Below, piece by piece: positions 51,511 to 60,790 of a DNA stretch of 64,000 bases. The position numbers and the translations under genes are program-made. The notes beneath the pieces were generated by a model. It did no database searches, was not told the DNA's origin, and worked only from the letters and a program-made list of their open reading frames with translations. Origin of the DNA: Hoyosella levis (GTDB lineage Bacteria; Actinomycetota; Actinomycetes; Mycobacteriales; Mycobacteriaceae); the NCBI RefSeq assembly GCF_026008515.1, contig NZ_BQYM01000009.1:62001-126000 (forward strand). The letters are read 5' to 3'. Position 1 is the stretch's first letter. The number at the start of each line of letters is the position of its first letter.

Positions 51511-51810
51511 ATGCAGCAACCCGACAAGACCGAGGAGCCCGGCAGTGATGCCCAGCTGCGCGGGCAGCTCGCAAGCGCCGCGCGCCTGGCCTCGGGAGCA
51601 GCTGCGCTGGCCCGCGGCATCGAGCCACGTTCCGCGCCGCTCGACGACGCCTGGGAATCCTGGACGAACGCTCTCGGCGCCTGGGCGCGCCTCCGGGAGA
51701 TGTCAGCGGCAAGCGCGGATGCTGCGCTGGAGCGCATCACGGACGCCGACGCGGACTGGGCAACGAGCATCTCCCGGTGTGGCCACCAGCTCAACTGGGA
51801 TGCATCGTGA
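51511..51810 (+). CDS. Small helical protein, Rv3440c-like by position
   Basis: 99 residues of unknown function. AAGGAGC precedes the ATG. The sequence is almost wholly helix-forming (LASAARLASGAAALARGIE, then DDAWESWTNALGAWARLREM) with no signal peptide, membrane segment or cysteine pair; the length and helical layout recall WXG100-class proteins but no strict WXG is present. The stop overlaps the next gene (GTGA), so the two are translationally coupled. The position after glmM matches M. tuberculosis Rv3440c as I recall it. Confidence 0.72.
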   Translation: MQQPDKTEEPGSDAQLRGQLASAARLASGAAALARGIEPRSAPLDDAWESWTNALGAWARLREMSAASADAALERITDADADWATSISRCGHQLNWDAS

Positions 51811-52817
51811 TCGAGGTGCCCGAGGGCTCGGCGGTGTCCGCGGCCGATCTCCGGGAAAAGCACCATGTGCCGATCTCGGTGCTGGCAACGCTGCTCGGGC
51901 TGCTGCGCGAGGCCGCGCTGGCCGTCCCGGACCCGGGGATGCTCGCCAGGATCGACGAGGTGTGGCCAGGGCTGCTCCACGATGCCGACGACCTGGATCT
52001 CGCCGCCTGGGCCGCATGCGCTGTCGTCGCCGGGCGCGTTGCCGACCTCGGCGCGACCGTGGCGGAGGAGGACCGCGAGGCCAGCAGGCTGCCTGGCATC
52101 ACCATCGAGGCAGGGGCATGGCTGGCCGCCGCTCACCGGGAATCCGGCGATATCGCTGATCACGCACACGGTGTCGCCGAAGCATTCGCCACGGCAACCG
52201 AGCAAGTCAGTGAGGCCCTCATTGCGCTGTTCGGTGCAGTGTCCAGGATCGCTGAGGCCTGGCCCGCCGAGATCATGGGCGAGGACATCCCCGATGTGAT
52301 CCTCCGCTTGTTGCAGGGCGGCTTCCCGGCTCCGGCGGACTGGATGCGCGCGCATGCTCTACCGCGCGGCGCCGAGATCGTGGAGCAGCTACGCCAAGCG
52401 CGACAGGAATTCCAGGACGCTCGCGAGCTCGGCACCCTCCTGATCAAGGCCACGCTGCTCGAGTCGCCGGTCTCTCCGCCGAGGGCGTCGACGACTCACA
52501 ACATGCCCGCTGCTCCCGCGCCGGATCTTTCGGTGCCCACTGCTCCTGCGCCCACTGCTCCTGTTCCGGACATGGAAGAACCTCCCGGCGCTCGTGCCAG
52601 CATGCTTGATCTGCCAGCTCAGGCCGATGAGCTCCCGGCGCCAGTTCCCGTGCCATCCGAGCCGCCTCTACCGGAACCACTGCGGCCCACTGCCGAGAGG
52701 GGACGTGCCGCATCGGCCAGCGAGAGGGGCGCGGGGGAGCAGCTAGCCGAGGATCCCAGCCTTGCGGGGCTGCTCAGCCGGGCCAGCGAGTTCGGTTCGC
52801 GACGGCGTTCCCGGTAG
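51807..52817 (+). CDS. Ala/Pro-rich protein, Rv3439c-like by position
   Basis: 336 residues of unknown function from GTG 51807, which overlaps the preceding stop. Residues 1-215 are predicted all-helical with long amphipathic stretches (EAFATATEQVSEALIALFGA). From about residue 228 it becomes low-complexity, rich in Pro, Ala and Glu (PAPDLSVPTAPAPTAPVP). This layout resembles large type VII substrates such as EspB-type proteins, but no export motif is certain. The last 75 bases overlap the convergent gene. M. tuberculosis has an alanine- and proline-rich protein at the same place. Confidence 0.72.
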   Translation: MIEVPEGSAVSAADLREKHHVPISVLATLLGLLREAALAVPDPGMLARIDEVWPGLLHDADDLDLAAWAACAVVAGRVADLGATVAEEDREASRLPGITIEAGAWLAAAHRESGDIADHAHGVAEAFATATEQVSEALIALFGAVSRIAEAWPAEIMGEDIPDVILRLLQGGFPAPADWMRAHALPRGAEIVEQLRQARQEFQDARELGTLLIKATLLESPVSPPRASTTHNMPAAPAPDLSVPTAPAPTAPVPDMEEPPGARASMLDLPAQADELPAPVPVPSEPPLPEPLRPTAERGRAASASERGAGEQLAEDPSLAGLLSRASEFGSRRRSR

Positions 52818-53669
52818 CTCGACGGGAGGCAGGGACAGGATCTCGTCGAACTCGTCCTCAGGCAGCATGCGCAGGGCGGGGTCGACCACGAGCGTCCCCT
52901 TGATCTCGGTAGAGGGGTCCGCGAACGCCGCGTAGTTCTTGTCGCCCGCTACTTGGTGCAGGAGGTAGCCAGTGAGCAGCGCCCGGCTGATGGCCTGGGT
53001 CTTCTTCTCAGCCTTGCCGAGGCCGAACCAGCTGGAGATGCGGTGTCCCTCGATGAGGCCCGCGCTGGAGGATTGCTCGATGGTGCGAAGGAGCGCCTCG
53101 CCCTGCCAGCTCTCGGCCAGCGAGCGCGCATTGCTCGTCAAGGACTTCAGCTCGGCAGCGAGGATGAGCGCCGGCATGGAGAGCTGCTCGGCGGCCTTTT
53201 CCGGGGATGGGCTGACAGTGCTGGGGAAGAGCGACGCGACCGCTGCCACCGGGTTGTCCTTGCGGCGTTGCGCGGCGAGCACCGCGGCGCCCGCGCCAAA
53301 GCCATGGCCGACGAAGCCGAGCTTGCTGGGCTTGACGCTGATCTGGCCCGGCCCGAGGCGCACGTCGGTAGCGATGGAGAGGGCGGTATCGAGATCCGCG
53401 GCGAGGTTCAGGGCGGAGGGCACCACGCCACGTTCCGTGGACGGTGCGACGACCACGAATCCCCACGATGCGAGGTGCTTGAGCGTTGTGAGGTAGCGCT
53501 CCGGGCTGGTCAGCCAGTGGTGCCCGAATGCCACGGCAGGAAGGTTGAATCCTTCCTCGGGGGCGAGCACCAGGCCAGGCATGCCCGCGATGGCGAGATC
53601 GCCGCGCAGCACGCGGTGCGGTCCGCGGCGCGACAGCTGGGCTACGAGCTTCTTCGGGTTAGTGGCCAC
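52743..53669 (-). CDS. Alpha/beta hydrolase-fold protein lacking a serine nucleophile, Rv3438-like by position
   Basis: 308 residues from GTG 53669; GTG 53675 or a start near 53750 is possible. The fold is suggested by LPAVAFGHHWLTSPERYLTT (strand and oxyanion region), VVAPSTERGV, and the elbow FVGHGFGAGAAVLAA. At the nucleophile position the sequence reads G-H-G-F-G, so the usual serine is glycine and the protein may be a non-catalytic relative of dienelactone hydrolases or PET-hydrolase-type lipases. It is convergent with the Ala/Pro-rich gene (75-bp overlap) and divergent from glmS. Confidence 0.75.
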   Translation of the reverse strand: MATNPKKLVAQLSRRGPHRVLRGDLAIAGMPGLVLAPEEGFNLPAVAFGHHWLTSPERYLTTLKHLASWGFVVVAPSTERGVVPSALNLAADLDTALSIATDVRLGPGQISVKPSKLGFVGHGFGAGAAVLAAQRRKDNPVAAVASLFPSTVSPSPEKAAEQLSMPALILAAELKSLTSNARSLAESWQGEALLRTIEQSSSAGLIEGHRISSWFGLGKAEKKTQAISRALLTGYLLHQVAGDKNYAAFADPSTEIKGTLVVDPALRMLPEDEFDEILSLPPVELPGTPSRTELAGPAEQPRKAGILG

Positions 53670-53817
53670 GTCCACGACGTTAGCGGATGGGCGCGCTGTC
53701 GTCGCGCAATCGGATGCCAAACCGCTCGGCCGCGCCCGCCAAGGGCCCATGTGGTGCGGGTCATAGGCATTTTCCTGCGGAAACGCCGGAGGTGCGGAAG
53801 TCGCGGTGATTCATCAG

Positions 53818-53831
53818 TAGGCTGTGTTCCT
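53818..53831 (+). promoter_or_regulatory. Possible -10 of a leaderless glmS transcript
   Basis: TAGGCT (53818-53823, TANNNT type) lies eight bases before the glmS ATG and no Shine-Dalgarno sequence is present. This is the spacing expected if transcription starts at or next to the start codon, as is common in actinobacteria. Confidence 0.35.
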
Positions 53832-55694
53832 ATGTGTGGGATTGTCGGGTATGTCGGTCACCGGCAAGCGCTGGACGTTGTCGTCGAGGCGCTTCGCCGG
53901 ATGGAGTACCGCGGATATGATTCATCGGGCATCGCTGTCCTGGATGGCAGCGGGGGACTGGCGATCGAGAAGCGAGCAGGTCGGCTCGCCAATCTCGAGG
54001 CAGCGCTCGACGAGGATGGGCGGGATTCCTTCAAGGGCGTCGCGGGCATGGGGCATACCCGCTGGGCGACCCATGGCCGTCCGACGGATCGCAATGCCCA
54101 CCCGCACCGAGATGTGGACCAGCGCATCGCCGTAGTCCACAACGGCATCATCGAGAACTTCGGGCCGTTGCGCGCCGAGCTCGAGGATGCAGGCGTGGAC
54201 CTGCTCAGCGATACCGACACCGAGGTCACGGTGCACCTCGTCGCTCGCGCCTATGCCGAGGGCGACACCGCTGGTGATTTCGAGGCGAGCACGCTGAAGG
54301 TGCTGCGCCGCCTCGAGGGCGCCTTCACGCTGCTGTTCACCCATGCCGATCACCCGGGCACGATCATCGCGGCCCGCCGTTCCACACCGCTGGTGGTGGG
54401 CGTGGGACAGAACGAGATGTTCCTCGGCTCGGATGTCGCCGCGTTCATCGAGCACACGCGGGAGGCGATCGAGCTCGGGCAGGACAATGTCGTCATCATC
54501 ACCGCGGATGACTACCGCATCCTTGACTTCGATGGCGAGCCTGTGGAGGGTCGCCCGTTCCACATCGACTGGGATCTCGCGGCAGCGGAAAAAGGCGGGC
54601 ATGACTTCTTCATGCTCAAGGAGATCGAGGAGCAGCCGCTCGCGGTCGCCGACACCCTGCGCGGTCACTTCACCAACGGCCGGATCGTGCTCGATGAGCA
54701 GCGCCTGACCGATCAGGACCTCCGCGATATCGACAAGGTCTTCGTGGTGGCCTGCGGATCCGCATACCACTCGGGCCTCGTCGCCAAGTACGCCATCGAG
54801 CATTGGGCGCGCCTGCCCGTGGAAGTGGAGCTCGCGAGCGAGTTCCGCTACCGGGATCCGGTGCTTGATCGCTCGACGCTGGTCGTGGCGATCTCGCAGT
54901 CCGGCGAGACCGCGGACACGCTCGAAGCGGTGCGCCACGCGCGCGAGCAGAAGGCGCGTGTGCTCGCGGTCTGCAATACCAATGGCTCGCAGATCCCCCG
55001 GGAATCCGACGCGGTCCTCTACACGCGGGCAGGACCGGAGATCGGCGTCGCGTCGACGAAGGCGTTCCTCGCGCAGGTCGCGGCGAACTACCTCGTTGGC
55101 CTTGCCCTCGCGCAAGCACGCGGCACCAAGTATCCCGACGAGGTGGCGCGCGAGTTCGCCGAGCTCGCCTCCATGCCGGAGCTCATCGAGAAGCTGATCG
55201 GGCAGGCAGAGTCAGTGCGCGAGCTCGCCCGGGACATGGCGAGCAAGTCCACGATCCTGTTCCTCGGCCGCCACGTGGGCTACCCAGTGGCGCTCGAGGG
55301 CGCGCTCAAGCTCAAGGAGCTGGCATACATCCATGCCGAGGGCTTCGCGGCTGGCGAGCTCAAGCATGGCCCGATCGCGCTGATCGAGGACGAGCTGCCC
55401 GTGATCGTGGTGATGCCGTCGCCAAAGGGCCGCGCTGTGCTGCACTCGAAGATGCTGTCGAACATCCGCGAGATCCAGGCGCGTGGCGCGCGGACCATCG
55501 TCATCGCGGAAGAGGGCGACGAGACGGTCAAGCCCTTCGCCGACCATCTCATCGAGATCCCGGCCTCCCCGACGCTGCTGCAGCCACTGTTGTCGACGGT
55601 GCCGCTGCAGATCTTCGCCGCCCAGGTGGCGCAGACCCGTGGCTACGACGTGGACAAGCCGCGCAACCTCGCCAAGTCCGTCACCGTCGAGTAG
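53832..55694 (+). CDS. glmS: Glutamine-fructose-6-phosphate aminotransferase (isomerizing)
   Basis: Makes glucosamine 6-phosphate from fructose 6-phosphate and glutamine, the first committed step to UDP-GlcNAc. It is 620 residues from ATG 53832. The N-terminal nucleophile is Cys2 in MCGIVGYVGHRQ, and the glutaminase domain includes GMGHTRWATHGRPTDRNAHP. Two SIS domains follow with VACGSAYHSGLVAKY, ISQSGETADTL and AGPEIGVASTKAF. The C-terminus ends DVDKPRNLAKSVTVE. No ribosome-binding site is evident, so translation may be leaderless. It was not possible to find a glmS ribozyme; this is expected in actinobacteria. Confidence 0.97.
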   Translation: MCGIVGYVGHRQALDVVVEALRRMEYRGYDSSGIAVLDGSGGLAIEKRAGRLANLEAALDEDGRDSFKGVAGMGHTRWATHGRPTDRNAHPHRDVDQRIAVVHNGIIENFGPLRAELEDAGVDLLSDTDTEVTVHLVARAYAEGDTAGDFEASTLKVLRRLEGAFTLLFTHADHPGTIIAARRSTPLVVGVGQNEMFLGSDVAAFIEHTREAIELGQDNVVIITADDYRILDFDGEPVEGRPFHIDWDLAAAEKGGHDFFMLKEIEEQPLAVADTLRGHFTNGRIVLDEQRLTDQDLRDIDKVFVVACGSAYHSGLVAKYAIEHWARLPVEVELASEFRYRDPVLDRSTLVVAISQSGETADTLEAVRHAREQKARVLAVCNTNGSQIPRESDAVLYTRAGPEIGVASTKAFLAQVAANYLVGLALAQARGTKYPDEVAREFAELASMPELIEKLIGQAESVRELARDMASKSTILFLGRHVGYPVALEGALKLKELAYIHAEGFAAGELKHGPIALIEDELPVIVVMPSPKGRAVLHSKMLSNIREIQARGARTIVIAEEGDETVKPFADHLIEIPASPTLLQPLLSTVPLQIFAAQVAQTRGYDVDKPRNLAKSVTVE

Positions 55695-55700
55695 CTGCTC

Positions 55701-57146
55701 GTGCCGCTCGGTTACTTCACGGTCGCCGAGATCCGCGCGGCGGAGTCGGCGTTGTTCGCGCGCGTCGCGGACGGGGTCCCCATGCGTCGTGCCGCATGGG
55801 GGCTTGCCACGATCGTCGCGCGCGAGCTGCACTCGCGTACCGGGGCCATCGCGGGACGCCATGTCGGCCTGCTCGTGGGCAGTGGTGACAACGGCGGAGA
55901 TGCCTTGTGGGCCGGGGCTTTCCTGCGAAAGCGAGGCGTGGCCGTGGAAGCGGTCCTGCTCTCGCCGGATCGCGCGCACCCAGCCGGGCTCGCGGCGCTG
56001 CGTGCAGCGGGCGGCCGGATCGTGCCCCGGCTAGGGGAGCCCGATCTTGTGCTCGATGGCATCGTCGGCATCTCGGGGCATGGGTCCCTCCGCCCCGCGG
56101 CTGCCGAGCATGTGGCTGGCATCCGGTCACCGATCATCGCGGTGGACCTGCCCAGCGGCGTGGACCCAGGCAGCGGCGCCGTGCCGGGCCCCGCCGTGCG
56201 GGCGGCGCTCACAGTGACATTCGGCGCGCGCAAGCCCGTCCATGCCCTCGCTGGGGAGTCGTGCGGCGCGATCGAGGTCGTCGACATCGGCCTGGAGCTG
56301 CCCCCGCCGTCGCTGGCCGAGCTCACCGACGGCGAGGTAGGTGCCCGCTGGCCGGTTCCTGGTCCGCGCGATCACAAGTACACGCTTGGCGTCACCGGGG
56401 TGCTCGCCGGATCGGCCCGCTACCGGGGGGCGGCGCTCCTCGCCGCCGGCGGCGCGATCAGCAGCAAGTCCGGCATGGTCCGCTGCTTCGGCGCGGCCGC
56501 GTCCGCTGTCGTGGAGCGCTACCCGGAAGCGATCGTGTCCGACGACCTGCCTGATCCCGGCTCGGCTGGCTCCCCGCGCATCGATGGCTGGGTCGCAGGA
56601 CCCGGGATGGGCACCAGCGAGCAGGCCCGAAGTGATCTGGAGGCCGTGCTGCAGCGCGATGCGCCCACGGTTGTCGATGCCGACGGCATCACCTTGCTCG
56701 CCGCCGATGCCAGCCTCCTGCGAGGCCGCCAAGCACCACTCGTGCTGACGCCCCATGACGGCGAGCTCACGAGGCTCACCGGGCAGCCGGTGGGGGAGGA
56801 CCGCATCGCTGCGGCGACCGAGGCATCACGCCGCTATGGCGCCACGGTCCTGCTCAAGGGCCATGCCACGATCGTGGCCACCGCGGGCTCGGTGCCGCTG
56901 GTGGTGCGCGCGCGCTCCTCCTGGGCAGCCACGCCCGGCACCGGCGACATCCTTGCCGGAATGATTGGCGCGCTCGTCTCGGCCGGAATCCCACCGCACG
57001 AGGCCGCCGCGATGGCAGCCCATGCGCACGCTCGTGCGGCGCGCATCGCAGCAGGTGGCGGACCTGCCGATGGTGGCCCGATCTCGGCGAGCCACTTGCT
57101 CGCCGCGGTGCCGTCCGCTATCCGTGCCCTGCGCTCGGCGCGGTGA
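55701..57146 (+). CDS. nnr: Bifunctional NAD(P)H-hydrate epimerase / ADP-dependent dehydratase
   Basis: Repairs damaged NADH and NADPH hydrates. It is 481 residues from GTG 55701, six bases after glmS. The N-terminal YjeF_N epimerase domain (residues 1-215) has LLVGSGDNGGDALWAGAFL near residue 58, and DLPSGVDPGSG near residue 150. The C-terminal ribokinase-like dehydratase domain (225-475) has VVDADGITLLA, LTPHDGELTRLTG and the anion-hole motif TPGTGDILAGMIGALVSAG near residue 415. The fusion is common in bacteria. Probably co-transcribed with glmS. Confidence 0.95.
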   Translation: MPLGYFTVAEIRAAESALFARVADGVPMRRAAWGLATIVARELHSRTGAIAGRHVGLLVGSGDNGGDALWAGAFLRKRGVAVEAVLLSPDRAHPAGLAALRAAGGRIVPRLGEPDLVLDGIVGISGHGSLRPAAAEHVAGIRSPIIAVDLPSGVDPGSGAVPGPAVRAALTVTFGARKPVHALAGESCGAIEVVDIGLELPPPSLAELTDGEVGARWPVPGPRDHKYTLGVTGVLAGSARYRGAALLAAGGAISSKSGMVRCFGAAASAVVERYPEAIVSDDLPDPGSAGSPRIDGWVAGPGMGTSEQARSDLEAVLQRDAPTVVDADGITLLAADASLLRGRQAPLVLTPHDGELTRLTGQPVGEDRIAAATEASRRYGATVLLKGHATIVATAGSVPLVVRARSSWAATPGTGDILAGMIGALVSAGIPPHEAAAMAAHAHARAARIAAGGGPADGGPISASHLLAAVPSAIRALRSAR

Positions 57147-57232
57147 TGCAGGTGGCAGCCGGCCTGCCTTGGTGAGCGGCGCGATAGGCGGGAGCGGTGA
57201 CCAGCACGGCGCGAAGTGGCAGGATCGTAGCC

Positions 57233-58387
57233 GTGAGCAATCCACAGTTCGAAGCCGCGGTCGACCTCGGCGCGATCGCGCACAACACCCGGATCCTGCG
57301 TGAGTGTGCTGGTCCGGCCGATGTGATGGTCGTGGTCAAGGCCGATGGCTATGGGCACGGCGCGGTACCGGTAGCGCGGGCCGCTCTCGCCGCGGGCGCC
57401 ACTGAACTGGGCGTGGCCACGGTCCAGGAGGCCGTCGAGCTGCGCGAGGCCGGGATCAGCGCGCCGATCAGCTGCTGGCTGCACGCGCCCGATGCCGATT
57501 TCGCGCCCGCTCTGGCACACCGCATCACGATTGGCGTGTCCTCCTCGCGGCACCTCGCCGCTGTCCTGTCCGCCGCTGATGCCGCCGGCACGCAGGCCAA
57601 GGTGGCGGTGAAGGTCGATTCGGGGCTAAACCGCAACGGAGTCTCCCCCCGCGAGTGGCCGGCGCTGCGCGACCTGCTGGCCAAGGCCGTCGTGGACGAG
57701 AGCGTGGTGGTGCAGTCGTTCTTCACGCATCTCGCGCACGCGGACGAGCCCGAGCACCCCGTGATCGATGCGCAGGCCGAGCGCTTCCGCGAGACGGTCG
57801 CCGATGCTCGGGCGAGCGGCATCGATCCTGGCCGCTTGCATGTCGCCAACTCGGCAGCAACGATGACCCGGCCGGATCTGCGCTTCGACATGGTGCGTCC
57901 TGGGATCGCCCTGTACGGGTTGTCGCCGGTGCCGGACCGGGGCCAGATGGGGCTGCGGCCCGCTATGACCGTCACCGCACGGATCGCCCTGGTCAAGGAC
58001 GTTGCCGCGGGCGAGGGTGTCTCCTACGGGCATGTGTGGACCGCGCCGAGGGATACCACCGTGGGACTGATCCCGGCCGGTTATGCCGACGGGATTCCCC
58101 GCAACCTGACGGGACGCTTCGAGGTGCTCGTGGGCGGGCGGCGCCGCCCCGCGGTCGGACGGGTCTGCATGGACCAGTTCGTGATCGATCTCGGTCCCGG
58201 GGAGATCTCGGTCGCGGAGGGGGACGAGGCGGTGCTGTTCGGCGCGGGCGATGACGGCGCGCCGATCGCGCAGGACTGGGCCGATGAGCTCGGAACGATT
58301 CATTATGAAGTGGTGACTGGAATCAAGGGGCGGGTGGCGCGCACGTATCGCGATCCGGAAGGCGTGGGCATCCATGGCAGCGCCTGA
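57233..58387 (+). CDS. alr: Alanine racemase
   Basis: PLP enzyme giving D-alanine for peptidoglycan. It is 384 residues from GTG 57233, where the conserved region begins almost at once and CAGGA lies upstream; GTG 57197 would add 12 residues. The PLP lysine is in [12 protein letters not shown] near residue 33, the second catalytic base Tyr is in [10 protein letters not shown] near residue 260, and [12 protein letters not shown] follows near residue 305. It overlaps the downstream hydrolase by 14 bases. Confidence 0.96.
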   Translation: MSNPQFEAAVDLGAIAHNTRILRECAGPADVMVVVKADGYGHGAVPVARAALAAGATELGVATVQEAVELREAGISAPISCWLHAPDADFAPALAHRITIGVSSSRHLAAVLSAADAAGTQAKVAVKVDSGLNRNGVSPREWPALRDLLAKAVVDESVVVQSFFTHLAHADEPEHPVIDAQAERFRETVADARASGIDPGRLHVANSAATMTRPDLRFDMVRPGIALYGLSPVPDRGQMGLRPAMTVTARIALVKDVAAGEGVSYGHVWTAPRDTTVGLIPAGYADGIPRNLTGRFEVLVGGRRRPAVGRVCMDQFVIDLGPGEISVAEGDEAVLFGAGDDGAPIAQDWADELGTIHYEVVTGIKGRVARTYRDPEGVGIHGSA

Positions 58388-59558
58388 GCGGCAGCAGATC
58401 TCGGCGGAGGGGCGGGCACGGCGGCGGCAGCCCACCGGATCGCGGAGGCGGGCGGCGGCATCGCCTCGCGCCCGGAGTCGCGCGGAGGACCCGGTGGCAG
58501 CTGCTAGTGCTCCTGCGAGCGCGGCGCGGCGCTCGTTCGACCACGACTTCCGGCTGATGCAGACCGATCGGGCGAGCTTTGTCGTCACCGACGATCAGTT
58601 GCTGCTCAACGTCCGCGAGGTCGGTCCGCCTGATGCTCCGGTGACCGTGGTGTTCGCGCACGGGTTCTGCCTGCACATGGGTGCCTGGCATTTCCAGCGG
58701 GTGGACATCGAGCGGATGTTCGGGCCGCGGGTGCGCATGGTCTTCTACGATCAGCGCGGGCACGGCCAGTCCGGCATGCCGTCCTCGGAGTCGTCCACGA
58801 TCCCGCAGCTAGGACGTGATCTCGCGGCGGTGCTGCGCGCCAAGGCGCCCGAGGGGCCGGTCATCCTTGTTGGCCATTCGATGGGCGGCATGACGGTGCT
58901 GGCTTTCGCGCGGCAGTTCCCCGAGATCGTCCGCGATCGGGTCATCGGCGTGGGGCTCGTGGCGACAGCGGCGAGCGGGCTCTCCGAGGCCGGGGTCGCG
59001 CGGATGCTCGATACCCCTGCGGTCAAGGCTGCCCAGCTCGCGGTCAAGGCAGCGCCGGCGATGATCCAGCAGAGCCGCGACGCCATCCGGCCGTTGCTGT
59101 CGCCGATCCTGAAGGTCACCTCCTACGGTGATCGGCGCGTGCCTCCCGAGGTAGCCCGGTTCTCCGAGCAGATGACCAACGAGACGAACCTGCTCACGAT
59201 GGTCAACTTCCTCGTCGCGCTCGAGAAGCATGACGAGTCGCTCGCGCTGCCGATCCTCAAGCCCGTCCCGGCTGCGGTGATCTGCGGCGACGGCGATATG
59301 GTGACGCCGTTCCGAAACTCGGTGGCGATCGCGGAAGCGCTTCCGCATGCCGAGCTGCTCCGTGTGCCAAAAGCAGGCCACATGGTGGAGATGGAGCGTC
59401 CCCAGGTGGTCAGTGAAGCCCTGGAGCGACTGATCAACCGGTCGTTCGAGCATGCCCGATCCGAAAGGTCCCTTGCCGGTGTATTCAGAGCAGTTGCCGA
59501 CCGTTCAGGACACCGAGGCGTTTGGTCGGCGGTTGGCGGCTGGGCTCGCCGCCGGTGA
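58374..59558 (+). CDS. Alpha/beta hydrolase
   Basis: 394 residues. A 55-residue N-terminal segment rich in Arg, Ala and Ser precedes the hydrolase domain. The domain has [16 protein letters not shown] (oxyanion region), [10 protein letters not shown], nucleophile serine in [10 protein letters not shown] near residue 166, acid in CGDGDMVTP and base His in [10 protein letters not shown]. The tail after about residue 360 is Arg-rich and overlaps tsaE in another frame, so it may not be conserved. Located between alr and tsaE, where mycobacteria also carry a hydrolase; the substrate is unknown. Confidence 0.85.
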   Translation: MAAPERQQISAEGRARRRQPTGSRRRAAASPRARSRAEDPVAAASAPASAARRSFDHDFRLMQTDRASFVVTDDQLLLNVREVGPPDAPVTVVFAHGFCLHMGAWHFQRVDIERMFGPRVRMVFYDQRGHGQSGMPSSESSTIPQLGRDLAAVLRAKAPEGPVILVGHSMGGMTVLAFARQFPEIVRDRVIGVGLVATAASGLSEAGVARMLDTPAVKAAQLAVKAAPAMIQQSRDAIRPLLSPILKVTSYGDRRVPPEVARFSEQMTNETNLLTMVNFLVALEKHDESLALPILKPVPAAVICGDGDMVTPFRNSVAIAEALPHAELLRVPKAGHMVEMERPQVVSEALERLINRSFEHARSERSLAGVFRAVADRSGHRGVWSAVGGWARRR

Positions 59559-59964
59559 TGTGGTGCTGCTCTCGGGGCCGCTCGGTGCGGGCAAGACCGC
59601 GCTGGCCCGCGGGATCGCTGCGGGACTAGGCGTGCAGGGCACGGTGAGCTCGCCCACGTTCATCATCGCCCGCGAGCATCGTGCGGGAGCTAGCCGCCCA
59701 GGCGGGCTACCGCCGGTGGAGATGGTCCATGCCGACCTCTACCGGCTGGTGGGCGATGCCGAGCGTGCCCACGATGCGCACCTCGCGCTCGACGAGCTCG
59801 ATGCCCTTGATCTCGATACCGAGCTCGAGGATGCGGTGCTCGTGGTCGAGTGGGGCGAGGGGCTCGCCGAGCGGCTCGTTGACCGCTACCTGTGGGTGCA
59901 GCTAGACCGCGACCGCGAGGACGAGACGAGGGAAGCGCGCTGGGAATGGGTGGACGGCGCCTGA
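59452..59964 (+). CDS. tsaE: tRNA threonylcarbamoyladenosine biosynthesis ATPase TsaE
   Basis: ATPase of the TsaBDE complex for t6A37 in ANN-decoding tRNAs. It is 170 residues. The Walker A motif GPLGAGKTALARGIA is at about residues 41-55, followed by GVQGTVSSPTFIIAREH, VHADLYRL and VVEWGEGL, all TsaE signatures. The start overlaps the upstream hydrolase by 107 bases, so a later start is possible, but the P-loop needs most of the N-terminus. Confidence 0.95.
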   Translation: MPDPKGPLPVYSEQLPTVQDTEAFGRRLAAGLAAGDVVLLSGPLGAGKTALARGIAAGLGVQGTVSSPTFIIAREHRAGASRPGGLPPVEMVHADLYRLVGDAERAHDAHLALDELDALDLDTELEDAVLVVEWGEGLAERLVDRYLWVQLDRDREDETREARWEWVDGA

Positions 59965-60031
59965 GCGCGCAGCGGTCCATCCCCGATCAGCGGGTCGGCA
60001 ATGCCCGGTCCTGTCGGTATCCTCGGTAATC

Positions 60032-60790
60032 GTGCTTGTTCTCGCCGTTGATACCTCCACTCCCGCTGTCACCGCGGGAGTAGTGCAGCTCGACCCGCAG
60101 CGATGGGAGCCGACCGAGCTCGCGCGCCGCGTGACCGTCAACGCTCGCGCGCACGCCGAGGTGCTCACCCCGAGCATCGCGGAATGCCTGGAATCCGCTG
60201 GCCTCGGCTTCGCGGACCTCGATGCCGTGGTGGTGGGAACAGGTCCTGGTCCCTTCACGGGCCTGCGGGTCGGCATGGTCACCGGAGCCGCGCTGGCCGA
60301 CGCCCTGGGCATCCCCGCGCACGGCGTGTGTAGCCTTGATGCCATCGCGGCGCAGTGCCAGCCCAGCATCCTCACGGCTGAGGGCCAGCCCAGCATCCTC
60401 ACGGCAGAGGGCCAGCCCAGCGCCCTTCCGGCTGCGGGCGAGACCGGGGCCGAGGAGCTGCTCGTGGTCACCGATGCGCGGCGCCGCGAGATCTACTGGG
60501 CCCGCTATCGCGGTGGCGAGCGCATCGATGGCCCCGCGGTGAGCAAGCCTGCTGACGTCCGGCTGGACGGTGCGACCCATGTCGCGGGATCGCCGGCGCA
60601 CGCCGCTCTGTTCGATGCCCCTGTCCTCGGGGTAGCTAGCCCCACGCCGATCGGGCTGGTGGCGGCCTCCGCGACGTTGCGCGCGGGGACGGCTCCAGGA
60701 CCGCTCGTGCCGCTCTACCTGCGCCGACCGGACGCGACCGAGCCAAGCGCGATGAAGAACCCGCCGGGGACGTGGCGCTATGGTGCCTGA
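60032..60790 (+). CDS. tsaB: tRNA threonylcarbamoyladenosine biosynthesis protein TsaB
   Basis: Non-catalytic partner of TsaD, 252 residues from GTG 60032. ASKHA-type fold motifs are visible: LVLAVDTSTPAVTAGV at the start and VVVGTGPGPFTGLRVGMVTG near residue 66. Between residues 108 and 137 a nine-residue unit (GQPSILTAE) is repeated three times, which is not part of the conserved fold and lengthens a loop. The end overlaps rimI by 11 bases. Confidence 0.94.
   Translation: MLVLAVDTSTPAVTAGVVQLDPQRWEPTELARRVTVNARAHAEVLTPSIAECLESAGLGFADLDAVVVGTGPGPFTGLRVGMVTGAALADALGIPAHGVCSLDAIAAQCQPSILTAEGQPSILTAEGQPSALPAAGETGAEELLVVTDARRREIYWARYRGGERIDGPAVSKPADVRLDGATHVAGSPAHAALFDAPVLGVASPTPIGLVAASATLRAGTAPGPLVPLYLRRPDATEPSAMKNPPGTWRYGA
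60358..60438 (+). repeat. Three tandem 27-bp units inside tsaB
   Basis: Units at 60358-60384, 60385-60411 and 60412-60438; the first two differ by one base and the third has diverged. Each encodes nine residues and keeps the frame. Confidence 0.92.

Noticed and set aside
60358-60438. A short CRISPR-like array in tsaB
   Set aside because: Units are directly adjacent without spacers and keep the reading frame, so this is an in-gene tandem repeat.
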